In this document: positions 51,198 through 63,495 of the stretch, piece by piece
Layout: every line of letters starts with the position of its first letter
Position numbering within the stretch: position 1 is the stretch's first letter
From: Ailurus styani
Taxonomy: Eukaryota; Chordata; Mammalia; Carnivora; Ailuridae
NCBI GenBank assembly: GCA_002007465.1
Contig: LNAC01000109.1
Location: 2,303,781 to 2,367,780 of the forward strand
Direction of reading: 5' to 3'
Length of the DNA stretch: 64,000 nt
Notes under the pieces: generated by a model
What the model was told of the DNA's origin: nothing
Database searches by the model: none
The model's input: only the letters and a program-made list of their open reading frames with translations
Program-made: the position numbers and the translations under genes

Positions 51198-52490
51198 CTC
51201 TGGGAGGGTCTGGAAGGAAGGATCTGGCATTCTGCTGCCACCATGGCTGCCACTTTTCTTCCCAGGTACTCCCCAGCTGGCAGTGTTTTGAAGGGGGTAT
51301 TCTGAGTTTCTCAGTGGTGGCTCCTCTCTCCCTTTTCCCCATTGAAACTATTCTTGCCTACTTTGATCTCTCTCTCTCTTCTTGCTGGTTGTGACTCCTG
51401 GCCTTACTTGACCTCCCAGTCTAATGACCAAGGTGCTTCTCTTTCTCCTGGGCCCAAGGGATGGAATCTGTCTTCACCAGGCATGGAGGGAAATAGTAAA
51501 TTGGAGAGAGAGAGGACATGGCCTTGACCTTGTGGCATCACATCCTGGTACCCAGAGGAGTTTGTAATTGTGGAGGCAAAACCTAGCGGACACCTGAGTA
51601 CTAACCAGCAGTCTTGGCAGGGGTGGGAGCCTGGAATACCTTCCAGTGACAGAACTGTGGTGTGTCAGGGAAGAGCTAGTCTTAATCCAGGTGAAGCTCC
51701 TCACTCCACTGAAGGAGAATTAAGGGATTGCATTCTGTGCCTCGGTTTTATTTGTAAAATGGACACTGATTTTCTCTCGACCTGCTTATTAGAAATGTTC
51801 TGTGGAGGTACGTACATTTTAAGTCCCTAGATTTGGGAAAAAAGTAGAAAGGAGTAGTAATATATGCTGCCTGTTGGCCAGTCTCACTTATTAACTAACT
51901 ACCGAGTAAAAGTGGGACTTGGTGTAGTTTGAAACTAAATGAAAAGGAAAGAAATACATTCCCTTGGGAAGGCAAAGTTTCTGGAACTTGATCATACATG
52001 TTGTATCTAGTTCCGCTTTAAGTTGGGTAGAGGAATCATAGGATTCCAAGATTGGACTCCTCTCTTCAGGGTTATATCCTCTTTTCAGTTTGTCATATAT
52101 TTCTGTGCCCAGCACAGCACTAGGCACTGGAGATAAATATGAACAGGGTATGATTGGTGCTGTCGAAGATGGCTAGTGGGAGAGAGGGACATGTGACTAT
52201 CAAGTGCTTTTTGCTAGTTAATTCATAGCTGTAGACAGCTGCTGTAAAAGTCAAGGCAAGAGAGGATTGAATCAGGAGGTAGGCAATGGATCTGAAGTTG
52301 AAGGGATTGAGTTGGGAAGAGATGCGGCATTTCCAAGTTCAAATGTTTTGGATTTGAGGCTGCTTGGATGTGAGAGAAGGGAAATGAGGATCCAGGAAGA
52401 CTTGAATCTTGGCAAAATGTATTCATCTGAAATCACGTTCTTGCTGTCTCTCTCCCTGAAACCGGGGCCTCCCCTAGACATCCCCAACTC
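51198..52490 (+). other. TBL2: TBL2 3'UTR and downstream flank, 3' end unresolved
   Basis: The sequence after the stop is unique and probably 3'UTR at first. I see no canonical AATAAA close to the stop; AGTAAA near 51,496 and GATAAA near 52,133 are weaker options. The true end needs RNA data. Confidence 0.5.
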
Positions 52491-52499
52491 ATAAATGTT

Positions 52500-53230
52500 T
52501 GAACAAGGCATAGCCTTGGAGTTACTCCTAATGACTTCCTTTTTCATTAATTCCTCTGGCCTGCTCCCACTCCTAACATTCCACTCCAGAAAATTCTTTT
52601 GGTTAGATTCCAGATTATATCCTGAATCTGCCTCTCTCCATCTTTTCTGTTACCATCCTGGTCCTAGCCACTGTCACCTACTGGACTGTGATAAGGTAGC
52701 TTCCTCACGGGTCCCACTGCTTCCTCTCTTCCCTCGATAAGTCACTCTCTACGTAGCAGAGTGATTTTTGAAAATGTAAACCAGATCACATTGTTCCCAA
52801 GCAAAAACCTTCCAAAGACTTCCCATTGCACTTGGAATAAAATCCAAAATTCTCATCATGGCCTACAACAAGGTCCTATGTAATCTGGCTTCTTCCTTCC
52901 TCTGTGATCTCGTTACCACTCTCCCAACCACCCCAACCTTGCTGTTACAGATTTGGTCAATCCAAGTTCTGTCCTGCCTCAGGCAGAAGCTGTGCCCAAG
53001 TCGTTCCCTCTGCTTGGAAGCCTTTTTCTTTTCTGTTGGTCGACTTGTCATGCTTGTCGTCATTCAGTCCTCTGTTTCAATTACACTTGAGGAGAGAACC
53101 CTCCCTGACCACCCAGTCTGAAGTAGCTCTTCCACCAATCATACGACACCTGTCACATTAGCTTACTTTATTTATTTTGTATTTACCTAATGCTGTCTGA
53201 AATTATCTTGTTTGGATATTTGTTTGCTCT
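52500..53230 (+). mobile_element. L2 element, 3' portion
   Basis: L2 words in order: 'AAACCTTCCAAAGACTTCCC', 'GGAATAAAATCCAAAATTCTC', 'GGCCTACAACAAGGTCCTATG', 'CCCTCTGCTTGGAAGC', 'CCCTCCCTGACCACCCAG'. Its internal AATAAA at 52,837 belongs to the repeat, so I did not use it for TBL2. Confidence 0.75.
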
Positions 53231-53564
53231 GGGGGTTTGGTTGGAATACTTATGAAGGTCAAGGGGAAAATGCAAATGTATGCATGGGGCCACACTGGCC
53301 TGGGTGTAAGATGGTAGGAAATGGGGGGAAACCGAAGTGATCTCTAGAGGGCCAGTCTCAGGGCTGAGGGGGAGGGGTGGCCGCTACTTATTATTCAGAA
53401 ATCTAGCAGAAGTTGCTTGTTTGAGAGAAGTTAGAAGTTGGCGATTTATTGTAAAAAGACAAAAATTAAACACTGTGTGGACCAGACAAAACACTAATGT
53501 GGGCCAGATGTGGCCCACCCGTCTCTCATTGGGAGCTTTTGGATTGTTCAGTAAGCTACAGAAA

Positions 53565-53660
53565 TGTGAGCTCCACAAGGGCAGAATCTTTGTCCGTCTT
53601 GTTTGCTCTGTATCCCAAGCACAATACCAGGGACAGAGTAAGCACTCAATAAATGTTGAA
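53565..53660 (+). mobile_element. L2 3' terminal piece
   Basis: 'CTCCACAAGGGCAGAATCTTTG' leads to 'AGTAAGCACTCAATAAATG', the normal L2 terminus. It may belong with the element ending at about 53.23 kb. Confidence 0.7.
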
Positions 53661-53904
53661 GTCAAATCACGGGGCAGTTAGCACACATTTTGATACCCTC
53701 TGTGTGCATCGTCCCACTCAATTTCCATTGTGGTTTTATGCTCCTGATAACAGACTTCTGGTTAATAATGCTATGCATGTGGGTCCCAGCGAATATTTGC
53801 TTTCAGGTTGTCAGAAGAATGAGGCTAAAACACTTCTTTGCTTATCTGTTTGGCTCTGGCTTTACTTTCTCTGTGTATCCAGGAGGCAAGTGAGTGTGGT
53901 ATGT

Positions 53905-54110
53905 TGAGTTACTGAAGTCAGAAGTCTTTGGCCCCAGGTTTGGCCAGGTCACTTACTGACTTGAGACCTTGAGCAGATGGGTCACTGGGCCTGTCTCTTG
54001 AGTTTGTTTCCTCATCTGTAAAATGGGAATGAATCCTGCCCTGACGGCCTCACAGGGCCGTGAGTGTCTAATGAGACGAGTGAAGCCCTACACGAAAGTC
54101 ATCACAGACT
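53905..54110 (+). repeat. MIR element
   Basis: 'GTCACTTACTGACTTGAGACCTTGAGC' region followed by 'TTTCCTCATCTGTAAAATGGGAATG'. Confidence 0.65.
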
Positions 54111-54947
54111 TCCTGAGGACACCACTCCTCTCACTAATGTCAAGGCTACTTCTCTTCTCAGCATGGAGAAGGTATCTGGACATTAACATAGAGGAGAGGC
54201 CGCCGTGTGTTTTTGATGACAACTGTGTGTGTGTGAAGGCAGCATTAATATTTTAGTATTACTATCTCAACTTCTGTGGGTTTGCAATTTTTCAAAATAA
54301 AAAGCCAGGGATATATTTTAAGTGGTGGTTTATAGCCTATTTTTATCAGTCATCAAAAATAGACCATGGTATTTAAACCATAAAAGCGCACATTTAAAGG
54401 CCTATTGATAGTCTTGGTCAGTTTCCATCAAGGTAAGAAGGCTCCTCCTATTTGAGATTGTCCTGTAATTGAGATGACAGGAGGTGAGTAGGAAGCACAT
54501 ACTGTCATGAGTCATCAGTGACAGTAGGTTATCTCAGCGTTAGATAGACCAAACATTGCCTCAAATTGGCCACGGATCTAGAAACGTAATAATTTGGGGG
54601 TCCATGTACTCCTCTACACGATTCCAGAGGCGTCTTGGCGAGCATGGCTTGGTTTCACACCAGCTGTTGAGGTAAAGGCACAGGTTGCAGGACCCGCCAC
54701 AGCAACCAAAGGCACGATTCCTACACACAATTCCAGTGTGTCTTCTAAGCTTGTCAGGGCGTTTCCAAGTCTCCCTTTCTTCAAGCTGCCAACTCTGATC
54801 CCAGAGTCCGGGGCGGTTGGAGAATGCCTGTGGTTTCCACTTTCCGCACGCATACCCGGTTTGAGTCCATCCGCATTTTCTCGATCACATTAGTAGCAGC
54901 TAACTTGAGTAATAAGCTTTTAATCCCCACCAAACCACTATTGTTTT
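54111..54947. other. Intergenic sequence with old-repeat debris
   Basis: The 54.2-54.3 kb end resembles an old repeat tail ('GTTTGCAATTTTTCAAAATAAAA'). The rest is unassigned. No gene was seen. Confidence 0.45.
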
Positions 54948-55144
54948 GTTTTGTTTTTTTAAGATTTTATTTATTTGACAGAGAGAGGGATAGCACAAGT
55001 AGGCAGAGCAGCAGGCAAAGGGAGAGAGAGAAGCAGGCTCTCCCCGGAGCAGGGAGTCTGATGCGGGACTCTATCCCAGGACCCTGGGATCATGAGCGGA
55101 GCCGAAGGCAACCGCTTAACCACCAGAGAGTCACCCAGGCGCCC
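54948..55144 (-). mobile_element. Can-SINE
   Basis: Minus-strand copy with 'GAGTCACCCAGGCGCCC' at the head. CCACTATTGTTTT occurs on both sides (54,935 and 55,148). Confidence 0.9.
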
Positions 55145-56534
55145 AGCCCACTATTGTTTTTGCCTCAGCCGTCCTCCCAGCAACCTCATCTTAATTTTTA
55201 TTTGGTGAACTACACTTCCCTCTTAATCCACAATCCTTATGATTTTAGAGGAGAGAGACTGAGAACCCTCCATGGTGAGCACACAACCGATCATCAGGTC
55301 CCTGGACTTTGCCAGATCTTCAGAAAAGTGATATCTTTAATTTTCTGTGGGGATTGCTTAGTAAGTAGGATGTAGGCCTGTTCCAGTGGAAGCTAACACA
55401 GGGAAGCAGAGACCACGTGCTGAGAATGCTGGTGAGGCTACCGGATCCAGACACACCCAAGGAGTCTGCCACGGGACTTTGTCAGTTATAAGAACCAATA
55501 AATTCCTATTTATGATGAAGTCTATTTGAATTGGGATATTCTTCCTTGCAATCGAAAGGCCTTAACATTGGTATTAGAGAGTTCAAGTAAACTGCCCAAG
55601 GCACATAATCAATGGCACATTCCCATATTTTAGTTGCGGCCTCTCTGGTACATACCTTTAGCCATCAGGCACATCCCCAACATTTGTAAAAGCCAGAAGC
55701 AGGAATACAAATGAAGACCCAGGCGTCATGTCTTACTATTTCAAAGTTAAAAAATCACGCTGAGCCCAAATACGTCCCATCCTCCTAACTGTGACATAAT
55801 ATTCTGGAAGGCTGAGTTTGAATTTAGTGTGGTGTCACAGCTGGCCATCCCGTGGTCTAGGCCTCTTCTCTTCCCACATAGTTCTTGCCCACATTGCAAG
55901 GGAAATCCCAGCACACACCTCCCAAGGGTCATCAGATTGCTGCAAACCACTACTTCTTGGCCCCCCAGCACTTGGGCTTTAGGGTGTGTACCATGGGACA
56001 GCACCATCTTGGTGAAAATGACCACAGGGGAGAGGCTCTTGTAGGCCTTGGAAGCAGGCTTGGGTCATTTTGGACAGGGATTCCAAGGTCTAAGGTGGGT
56101 ACCCGAACTGTTGTCTGGTGGGTGAGATGGGGAGACAAGCGCTGGGTGTCCCCATTTCCCTGGTTCTGCAAATCCTGTGCCTCATGGAGAGGGACATAGC
56201 CGGAGGAGGCCAGGACAGGTCCCCCAGGAGTCCTCTTGGCCCACATCGAACATTGTTACCTTGTTAACCACACTTGATTTTTTTGCCTGCAGTTTCAAGT
56301 TCACTAACCTAAGCTAAGCTCTCCTTAACCCATCAGAAATGAAATACAGTGAGTATTGGGAGTTCGCAGGGTTCAGCCAAGTATGTCTTCTAGAAGTTCT
56401 GGATATGTGGAAGCAGCCCTGCATATTAACTGGTTTCTGGGGCCTGATTCCTGCCTCTCCAGTCTCCCCTTTAAGTTCTTCCAAGTATCGCACAGAGGAG
56501 CTGCAGGCAGGACACCTATATGGAAGCCATTCAC
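55145..56534. other. Intergenic sequence, LTR-like remnant at about 55.38-55.53 kb
   Basis: 'TTTGTCAGTTATAAGAACCAATAAATTCC' looks like part of a common LTR-type repeat. The rest shows no recognised gene. Confidence 0.45.
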
Positions 56535-56706
56535 GCTTTTTTTTTTTTTTAAGATTTTATTTATTTATTTGACAGACAGATTACAAGTAGGCAAAGAGGC
56601 AGGCAGAGAGAGGAGGAAGCAGGCTCCCTCGATCCCAGGACCCTGAGATCATGCATGACCTGAACCCAAGGCAGAGGCTTTAACACACTGAGCCACCCAG
56701 GCCCCC
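56535..56706 (-). mobile_element. Can-SINE with internal deletion
   Basis: Minus-strand copy in which the GAGCAGGGAGCCCGATGCGG part is missing between 'GCAGGCTCCCT' and 'CGATCCCAGG'. AGCCATTCAC flanks it (56,525-56,534 and 56,707-56,716). Confidence 0.9.
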
Positions 56707-56716
56707 AGCCATTCAC

Positions 56717-58330
56717 ACCTTGATCATTCCTCCATCATGCCCCAGGATAGAGCGGACAGGTTAGGAAGGAAGCCATGGGGTGGGGGTGGGGGGTTGAGCA
56801 CCTCAGCTTTCCCTAATAAACTGATAGAGCTTTTCCTCCCCTTGTGGATGCTCTCTGCAACATGGGCACCCAGTTTCTCACTCAAACGTCTTAAACTGCT
56901 CACTGGCTGGTAGCATAGAATAGGATTTTCTGTTTGTTTTTGTAAAAATCTCAGTTAAATGTATCAAATATCACATTTTACCCTCTAACCCCTTCCTTTA
57001 ATTTTTTTGTCCTCTCTAGCGGCCCCCTTCTGCCACCGCTGAAACAGGTCTGAGAATAATGGGTACCATTCCCAGTGTACAACTTCTAGCCCAGACCCTG
57101 TTTTCAGTGCTGTGCTGGTAACAACTCCCTCCACCCTCGCAGCAGCTCTGAGATAGGTACTAATTAGATTCTAATTCTAATTCCACTAAATTAGAATGTC
57201 CATACCACAGCATTGCCAGAGTCACCGAGGAGGCGTGTGGCTGAGCTGGGCTTCAAATCCACGGAGTCTGTGTCCAGAGCTCAAGTTCTTGGTTCTCAAG
57301 CTGTGGCAGGTGTCAGAATCACCCGGGATGGGGGTATAAATACCAAGTCCCAGGTCCTATCCTACCCTGGCAGTCCTGGGCCTCTGTGTTCTTTATTAGC
57401 TCTCCGGGGATTGGGTTACAAAAGCGTGGGAGGCACTGCACTGTGCTCTTCTGCCTTGATTTGGAATATTCTTCATACGCTACTGCCTGGCCCAAGGGCA
57501 TATCCTGTTCCTACAAGTGAGTGTTTTCTTGCTTGTGCTCAGTGGAGGAAAAGCTGCAGTTAACCAGCCAGGGGCCCTCTCAGGCCATCCCATTCCCTGC
57601 TTGGCCCCCAGAATCCTCCAGCTCGCGTCCCTAGCCACACAAGGCCTGACCTCAACTCCCTCAGGGGTTCCTCTTTGGAGACTCCTTTCTTCCCTTTGCC
57701 TCAGGCTAACTTAAAGGCCCCTCATTATTTTCACAGGCCTTCCTCCATCTCTGCCCCACATTGTGTTGCCATGTGCTCGGACTGTCTGGAGGACAGGAGG
57801 ACATATCTCATTGATTTTGGCATTCTCCAGCCTAACAGAGAGCCAGTCAGCTGAATAAAAGAACTTCACCTCCCTGGAACTTTTCCCAGTTGCCCCCAGA
57901 CCTCAGGCTCCCTGAGTGCCCACTTGGGTGCTCATTCTGGACACTTCTGGTCAGAAGGGGACTTTCCCACACCTGACCCAGGGATGCGGAAGCCTTTAAC
58001 CAGCCTGTGGTTTGGGGCACATGCGTCAAACTCCCAGAACCTGAGGCTGCTCTAAGAGGAGGGTCAGGAATAGAGCTTGGCTTACAGGTTTTTAAACCAC
58101 ACAATACATGGAAGGATTCAGATGGAGTTCTCATCCTAATGGCTTGCTGGTATACCCCAGGGACTCCTCCCTTGGTCCTCTTCACCTCAGCCCCATGCTC
58201 ATTCTGACCACTTTCCCAGGGGCAGTGGGGTCTTCCCACTGCTTGCACCCAGCCCCTCAGCAGCATCCGGGAAACCAGCTCCTTTGTCTGCCCATCTTTC
58301 TGTGGTATTTGAAGCCCAGGATAGTCTTTT
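56717..58330. other. Intergenic sequence, antisense MIR at about 57.09-57.26 kb
   Basis: A MIR-like piece lies between 57.09 and 57.26 kb, and a hAT-like fragment ('GTTCTCAAGCTGTGGCAGGTG') follows at 57.29 kb. No gene was recognised. Confidence 0.5.
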
Positions 58331-58526
58331 TATTTTTTTTTTAAGATTTTATTTATTTGAGAGAGAGAATGAGAGACAGAGAGAACATGAGAGGGGGGAG
58401 GGTCAGAGGGAGAAGCAGACTCTCCGCTGAGCAGAGAGCCTGATGCGGGACTCGATCCTGGGACTCCAAGGTCATGACCTGAGCCGAAGGCAGAGGCTTA
58501 ACCCACTGAGCCACCCAGGCATCCCC
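58331..58526 (-). mobile_element. Can-SINE
   Basis: Minus-strand copy with 'GCCACCCAGGCATCCC' at the head. GGATAGTCTT / GGATAGTGTCTT is the flanking duplication. Confidence 0.88.
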
Positions 58527-58689
58527 TGGGATAGTGTCTTATGTATGGATGTATTTCCCTATTTATAGCTACTCTGCTAAAGTCATGTTTCAGAGGCTAA
58601 TATCTTGGAAAAAGTTGCATAAAGTTTTAGTCCCGTGTTGTCTGTTTTCTACAACTAATGTGCATTTTTACAAAACCCACAAGACCATC

Positions 58690-58875
58690 ACATGATACGT
58701 TGCAAGTATGCACAATAACCTCTCATTACATACATTTCTTCATTCATTTCACAGCAGTCCTTGTGAGGTAGCAATTATTCCACATTGCAGATGGATAGAC
58801 AGGTTTGTTGAGGTTAAGTGGCAAGTTAATAATTCAGCCCTGGGACGGAGTCTAGAGTTCAAGTTTGTTCTTGGT
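58690..58875 (-). repeat. MIR element
   Basis: 'ATTTCACAGCAGTCCTTGTGAGGTAG' and 'CACATTGCAGATGGATAGACAGG' read as antisense MIR. Confidence 0.65.
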
Positions 58876-59696
58876 GTCACCCCCACTGCCTCTGACCTTG
58901 CCATCCAGAGGCAAGTTCCTTGAGGGCAGGGACTTTGTAGTCTTAGGAGCTTATCTTTGCACCTCCTTCTATTCTTAGCGCACCCATGCAAATGAGCACA
59001 TAGTTGGCACTTCATGTTTGTTGGCTAACATGATCATGAACACACATACTTAGTGCTCAACAGTTACTGAGTGCACCATGGCCTCCACTTACCCCCTCCA
59101 CTGTGCAACCATGCTGCCAATACAAATCATTCCATTACTTTCTGGAACGACAACATCTTGTGAGTCCTCACCTGACTGTGATTCTCCCAGAGCCTCATTG
59201 CTCCTGAGGGAGAAGATCATTAAAGCTCCAGCACCAGAAGGCCAAACCCTGGGATTCAGAGGCTGTAACCACTCGGGACACCTTCTAGGATTTCGGTTCA
59301 CCTCCATCATGTCCAGACAATTGGAACTCAAAGCACGAGCTACCAAGACTTCATCCCCATGCAGTTAGGGTGGGGTGCGGGTAGCTACAATCCACCAGAC
59401 ACCTCAGACCCCAGAGACCTGCTTTTGCTCCGCTGATCTCTCTAAGACTTTCCAGGATCCCTGGAACCCACAACCATTGTCTCCTCCTGTATGGATTCTG
59501 AATCAGCTGATGGGAGCAAGGGGGAGCGGGGTGTTCCTCAACAAGACATCCAGAGGCCAGGGTGATATGGCAAGATTCAGCAACTCACCCCCTGGTGCCT
59601 GCTGAACAGCATCATCACTTTTCCCTCTGTCCACAAAAAGATCCCCCTTCTCATTTGCTGTCGTGTCTCTCAGATCCAGCTGATTAATTGGATCTT
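58876..59696. other. Intergenic sequence with no gene recognised
   Basis: An L2-like tail is possible at 58,915-59,010 ('TGAGGGCAGGGACTTTGTAG'). The rest is unassigned. Confidence 0.45.
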
Positions 59697-59888
59697 TTTT
59701 TTTTTTAAGAATTTTATTTATTTTTTGAGAGAGAGAGAAGGAGAGAGAGCATGAGAGGGGAGAAGGTCAGAGGGAGAAGCAGACTCCCCATGGAGCTGGG
59801 AGCCTGATGTGGGACTCGATCCTGGGACTCCAGGATCATGACCTGAGCCGAAGGCAGTTGCCCAACCAACTGAGCCACCCAGGTGCCC
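59697..59888 (-). mobile_element. Can-SINE
   Basis: Minus-strand copy. TGATTAATTGGATCTT / TGATTGATTGGATCTT flanks it at 59,681 and 59,889. Confidence 0.92.
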
Positions 59889-59904
59889 TGATTGATTGGA
59901 TCTT

Positions 59905-61650
59905 AAATGAGTGCTAAGTCCTGGACATGCACACAAACCATCCCCCTACAGCCAGAGGATTTGACAGCCCAGACAGTTTTCAGTGGTTTGGGGAGCCCAG
60001 AGGCAGGAGACACAGAGACCTTCACAGCAAACCCAAAGCGAAAGAGATGTTGATGACGTTGCTGGTGATGATGACTGGTCTCTGGTCCCTGAGTAGGTAT
60101 GTCTCCCTAACGAGGTGGCCTCTGCCCTGCATACCTCTAAGCCTTTTGTGATCTGGAGCCCAGGACAAATGCAAATTTCTTGATGTGCCACATGCCAAAT
60201 TTGTCCACTGTTGCAGAGATCGCTGTTGCTTACCGACATCCATGCTTCTCCTCTTTCTCCTACAAGGTTAGACAATTCCCAGGCTGTCTTGCAACTAGGT
60301 GACACCATGTGATGAGTCCTGGAATGTGTGTAGAAGCCATCTGTTGAGTCTGGGACTACCTGTAGAAACCCTCCTGTGGCTCTCTGTGTTCTTGCTTCTC
60401 TTTCCTGCTAGCTGCGAGCAGAGGACTCACTGGAGACCCCTGAGGCTATAGATGGATGAGTCAGTAGATGGAGGGAACCTGGCTCCCTGAACAACTCTGT
60501 AGAGCGGGTCCTCCCTGACCCCAGCATTGTACTGTGACCATAAACAGAAATAAATTGATATTGTGTTAAAAGGCATGGAACAAAGGGAGGTTGTTTGTTA
60601 TAGCAGCTAGCCTATCCTGATAAATACACTTGGGACAGAATGAAAAGGGCCTTTTATGGAGGAAAGAAAGAAGTTGGGAGGGGCTGTTGACAAGAGTTTA
60701 GGGTAGTAACGGGTTTTCATTGGCAGAGTACATTCGCTGGGCTGGGCAAGGAGACTTCCTGCTGGGCTATATGAATGAAGTAAGCTTCCTGCTGTTTGGG
60801 GGCTGAGGGGCAGTGCATTGAGAGCTCTCCCTTCAGGGCCTCCCGACTCCATTTTTAATGATGCTGCTTTTATTTATTTTCATACTGCTTTGTTATAAAG
60901 ACAACAACCAGCATCTGTCTTTAGTTACTACTCCTGTGTTGTGATTTATAATAAGACATAATATAGTTTGGTCTTTGGTCATGGCTCTAGCTCACAGCTC
61001 CCGTAATCCCTGTCATTTTCTAAGTGTTTAGAGCAAAAGGGGCAAGTTCTTTTATGATATTTGGGGTTTGTTTGAGGCTCCAGAAATAGTCCCATTGTTC
61101 CTTATGCCACCGCCCTACCTGAGGGTGTGTCCTATTTCTACAGGTGAGCGGAAGTAGCCGCAGAAGCTGGAAAAGAAGCAAGAATAGGCTCACTTGGGGA
61201 GGCAGATGGAAAACTGGGCAGACCCAGTGTCAGGAGGATGGTAAGGAGAGCTCCCTCCCTCCCTTTTTCTTCCTCTCTCATTTCTTCCATACACAGTTGC
61301 TGAGCCCTGTATGGACTGTGTGTGGAGTATACAAGATGTTTCCTTTCTGTGGCTGTGGGAAGAAGGCAGGCCCAGCTGTACATGCTTAGGTTAAAATCTC
61401 AAAAGGTATTTTTGTTTGCTTGGTTTTTTGTTTTTTGTTTTTTGTTTTTGTTTTTTTGTTGTTATTTGTTTGTTTAAGTAAGGAGAATATTTAAAAAAAT
61501 AATGAAACCGGGTCAGGGCTCCCTACTCAGACTTGGATATTCTTTCTGAGCCGGGGCCCAATCTGACCTCCAAACCAGCCTACACGTAAGATCGTCTTTT
61601 AAAAAATACATCCTCTCTTCCCCCCCAGCAAAAAAAAAAAAAGAAAGAAA
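59905..61650. other. Intergenic sequence, LTR-like relic near 60.25-60.64 kb
   Basis: The 60.25-60.64 kb piece ends 'TAGCAGCTAGCCTATCCTGATAAATAC', typical of an LTR-type repeat. A TTTTTG-rich low-complexity tract lies at 61,415-61,475. No gene was seen. Confidence 0.5.
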
Positions 61651-61659
61651 GAAAAAGCA

Positions 61660-61840
61660 GGGGCACCTGGGTGGCTCAGTTGGTAAAGCATCTTGATCTC
61701 GAGGTCCTGGGATAGAGCCCTGCGTCTGACTCCTGGCTCAGTGGAGGAGAGCCTGCTTCTCCCTCTCTCTCTGTCTCTCCCCCTGCTTGTGCCCTCTCAG
61801 CCAGCTCTCTCTCTCTCAAGTAAATAAATAAAATCTTAAA
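61660..61840 (+). mobile_element. Can-SINE
   Basis: Head 'GGGGCACCTGGGTGGCTCAGTTGG' with a shortened body and AAATAAATAAAATC tail. It follows an (A/GAAA) run, so the duplication is unclear (possibly AAAAAGCA). Confidence 0.88.
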
Positions 61841-62160
61841 AAAAAAAGCACAAATACCATTCAGAAGGGCTCCACCCTCGTGACCTAAACACCTCCCAAA
61901 GACCCCACCCCCCAACAGCATGGTCGGGATGGTGAAGAGGGGGAGGATTTCAACATAAGAATTTTGCAGGGACTCAGGCCAAAGGGGAATTAAAGTAGCA
62001 AGATGGCATTAAATTCGATAATCAACTGGCTTTAAAATAGGGAGATTATCCTGGATTATCTGGGTGGGCTCAATGTAATCATGAGGATATAATGTCCTTA
62101 AAAGTGGAAGACGAGGCAGAAGAGGGAATCTGAGATATGGCATTGTAAAGAAGACTTACC

Positions 62161-62349
62161 CCCTGGGGCGCCTGGGTGGCTCAGTCGTCATTAAGTGTCT
62201 GCCTTCAGCTCAGGTGTCCTGGGATTGAGCCCTGCATCGGGCTCCCTGCTCAGCCGGAAGCCTGCTTCTCCCTCTCCCACTCCCCCTGCTTGTACTCCCT
62301 CTCTTGCTGTCTCTCTCTCTGTCAAAAAAATGAAAAAAAAAAGAAGAAG
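62161..62349 (+). mobile_element. Can-SINE
   Basis: Head 'GGGCGCCTGGGTGGCTCAGTCG' with a 3' AAGAAGAAG tract. AAGAAGACTTACC / AAGAAGACTCACC flanks it. Confidence 0.9.
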
Positions 62350-62452
62350 AAGAAGACTCACCCTGATGTTGCAGGATTTGAAGATGGAGGAAGGAGCCAT
62401 GAACCAAGGAAAGTGGGCAGCTTCTAGAAGCTGGAAAAAGAAAGGAAAGAGA

Positions 62453-62653
62453 GGTGGTGCCTGGGTGGTTCAGTGGATTAAAGCCTCTGCCTTCGGCTCA
62501 GGTCATGATCTCAGGGTCCTGGGATCAAGCCCCACGTCGGACTCTCTGCTCAGCAGGGAGCCTGGTTCCTCCTCTCTCTGCCTGCCTCTCTGCCTACTTG
62601 TAATCTCTCTCTCTCTGTCAAATAAATAAGTAAAAAATCTTAAAAAAAAAAAA
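62453..62653 (+). mobile_element. Can-SINE, young copy
   Basis: Intact copy. AAAGGAAAGAGA flanks it at 62,441-62,452 and 62,654-62,665. Confidence 0.92.
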
Positions 62654-62710
62654 AAAGGAAAGAGATTCTCCTTTAAAGCCTCTAGGAAGGAATGTACTTT
62701 GATCTTAGCC

Positions 62711-63495
62711 CAGTGTCAGACTCCTGATCTACAAGACAGTACACTATGGGTGGATGGATCATTCAAACAGAGAATCAACAAGGAAGCTGTGGCTTTGAAT
62801 GACACATTGGACTGGTTGGATTTAACAGATATATTCAGAACATTCCACCTTAAGACAGCAGAATATACATTCTTTTCTAGTGCACATGGAACATTCTCCA
62901 GAAGAGATCACATATGAGGCCTCAAAACAAGTCTCGACAAATTCTAAAAATCAACAAAGTCATTCCATGAATCTTCTCTGACCACAATGCTAGGAAACCA
63001 GAAATCAGTCACAAGAAAAAAAATCTGGAAAGAGCATAAATACATGGAGGTTAAATACTATGCTACAAAACAATGAATGGGTCAACCAAGGATTCAAAGG
63101 GGAAATTAAAAAAAAAAAAATACATGGAGGGTGCCTGGGTGGCTCAGTGGGTTAAAGCCTCTGCTTTCGGCTCAGGTCATGATCTCAGGGTCCTGGAATC
63201 GAGGCCCGCATCGGGCTCCCTTCTCAGCGGGGAGCCTGCTTCCCCCTCTCTCTCTCTCTGCCCGCCTCTCTGCCTCCTTGTGATCTCTCTCCCTCTGTGA
63301 AATAAATAAATAAAATCTTTAAAAAATAATAATAATAAATAAATAAATAAAAATACATGGAGACAAATGAAAATGAAAACACAACAGTCCAAAATCTTTG
63401 GGATGCAACAAAAGTGGTTCTAAGAGGGAAGTTTATAGCAATACAGGCCAACACCAAGAAGCAAGAAAAATCTCAAATAAATTACAAAAAAAATT
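62711..63495 (+). mobile_element. L1 ORF2 fragment (dead), split by a SINE
   Basis: The translation at 62,711-62,917 carries LDLTDIFRTFHLKTAEYTFF and SAHGTFSRRDHI, the end of the L1 ORF2 endonuclease region. Further ORF2-like text follows to about 63,490. It is truncated at both ends and interrupted by stops and a SINE, so it makes no protein. Confidence 0.8.
63130..63348 (+). mobile_element. Can-SINE inside the L1 fragment
   Basis: Young copy with an expanded AAT/AAAT tail. AAAAATACATGGAG flanks it (ending at 63,129 and repeating at 63,349-63,362). Confidence 0.93.

Larger units (their letters stand above)
62020..62710 (+). mobile_element. LTR-like repeat, split by two SINEs
   Basis: 'GGGAGATTATCCTGGATTATC', 'GGGTGGGCTCAATGTAATCA', 'TTCTAGAAGCTGGAAAAAG' and 'TAAAGCCTCTAGGAAGG' are collinear with the repeat family at 2.19-2.64 kb. 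The two SINEs at 62.16 and 62.45 kb interrupt it. Confidence 0.6.

Noticed and set aside
50541..51230. 229-residue minus-strand open frame
   Set aside because: Antisense of TBL2 exon 7.
52837..52842. AATAAA as the TBL2 poly(A) signal
   Set aside because: It is a fixed part of the L2 repeat at this position and lies 1.6 kb past the stop. It cannot be assigned without RNA evidence.
54293..54300. AATAAA as a gene end
   Set aside because: It sits in what looks like the 3' tail of an old repeat, with no upstream exon to serve.
62699..62917. Open frame resembling a host gene
   Set aside because: The translation is the L1 ORF2 endonuclease region, truncated and broken.
4041..63348. tRNA genes (many sequences with A/B-box-like heads)
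   Set aside because: The heads belong to tRNA-Lys-derived Can-SINEs with CT-rich bodies and A-tails. They lack a full cloverleaf, so they are not functional tRNA genes.
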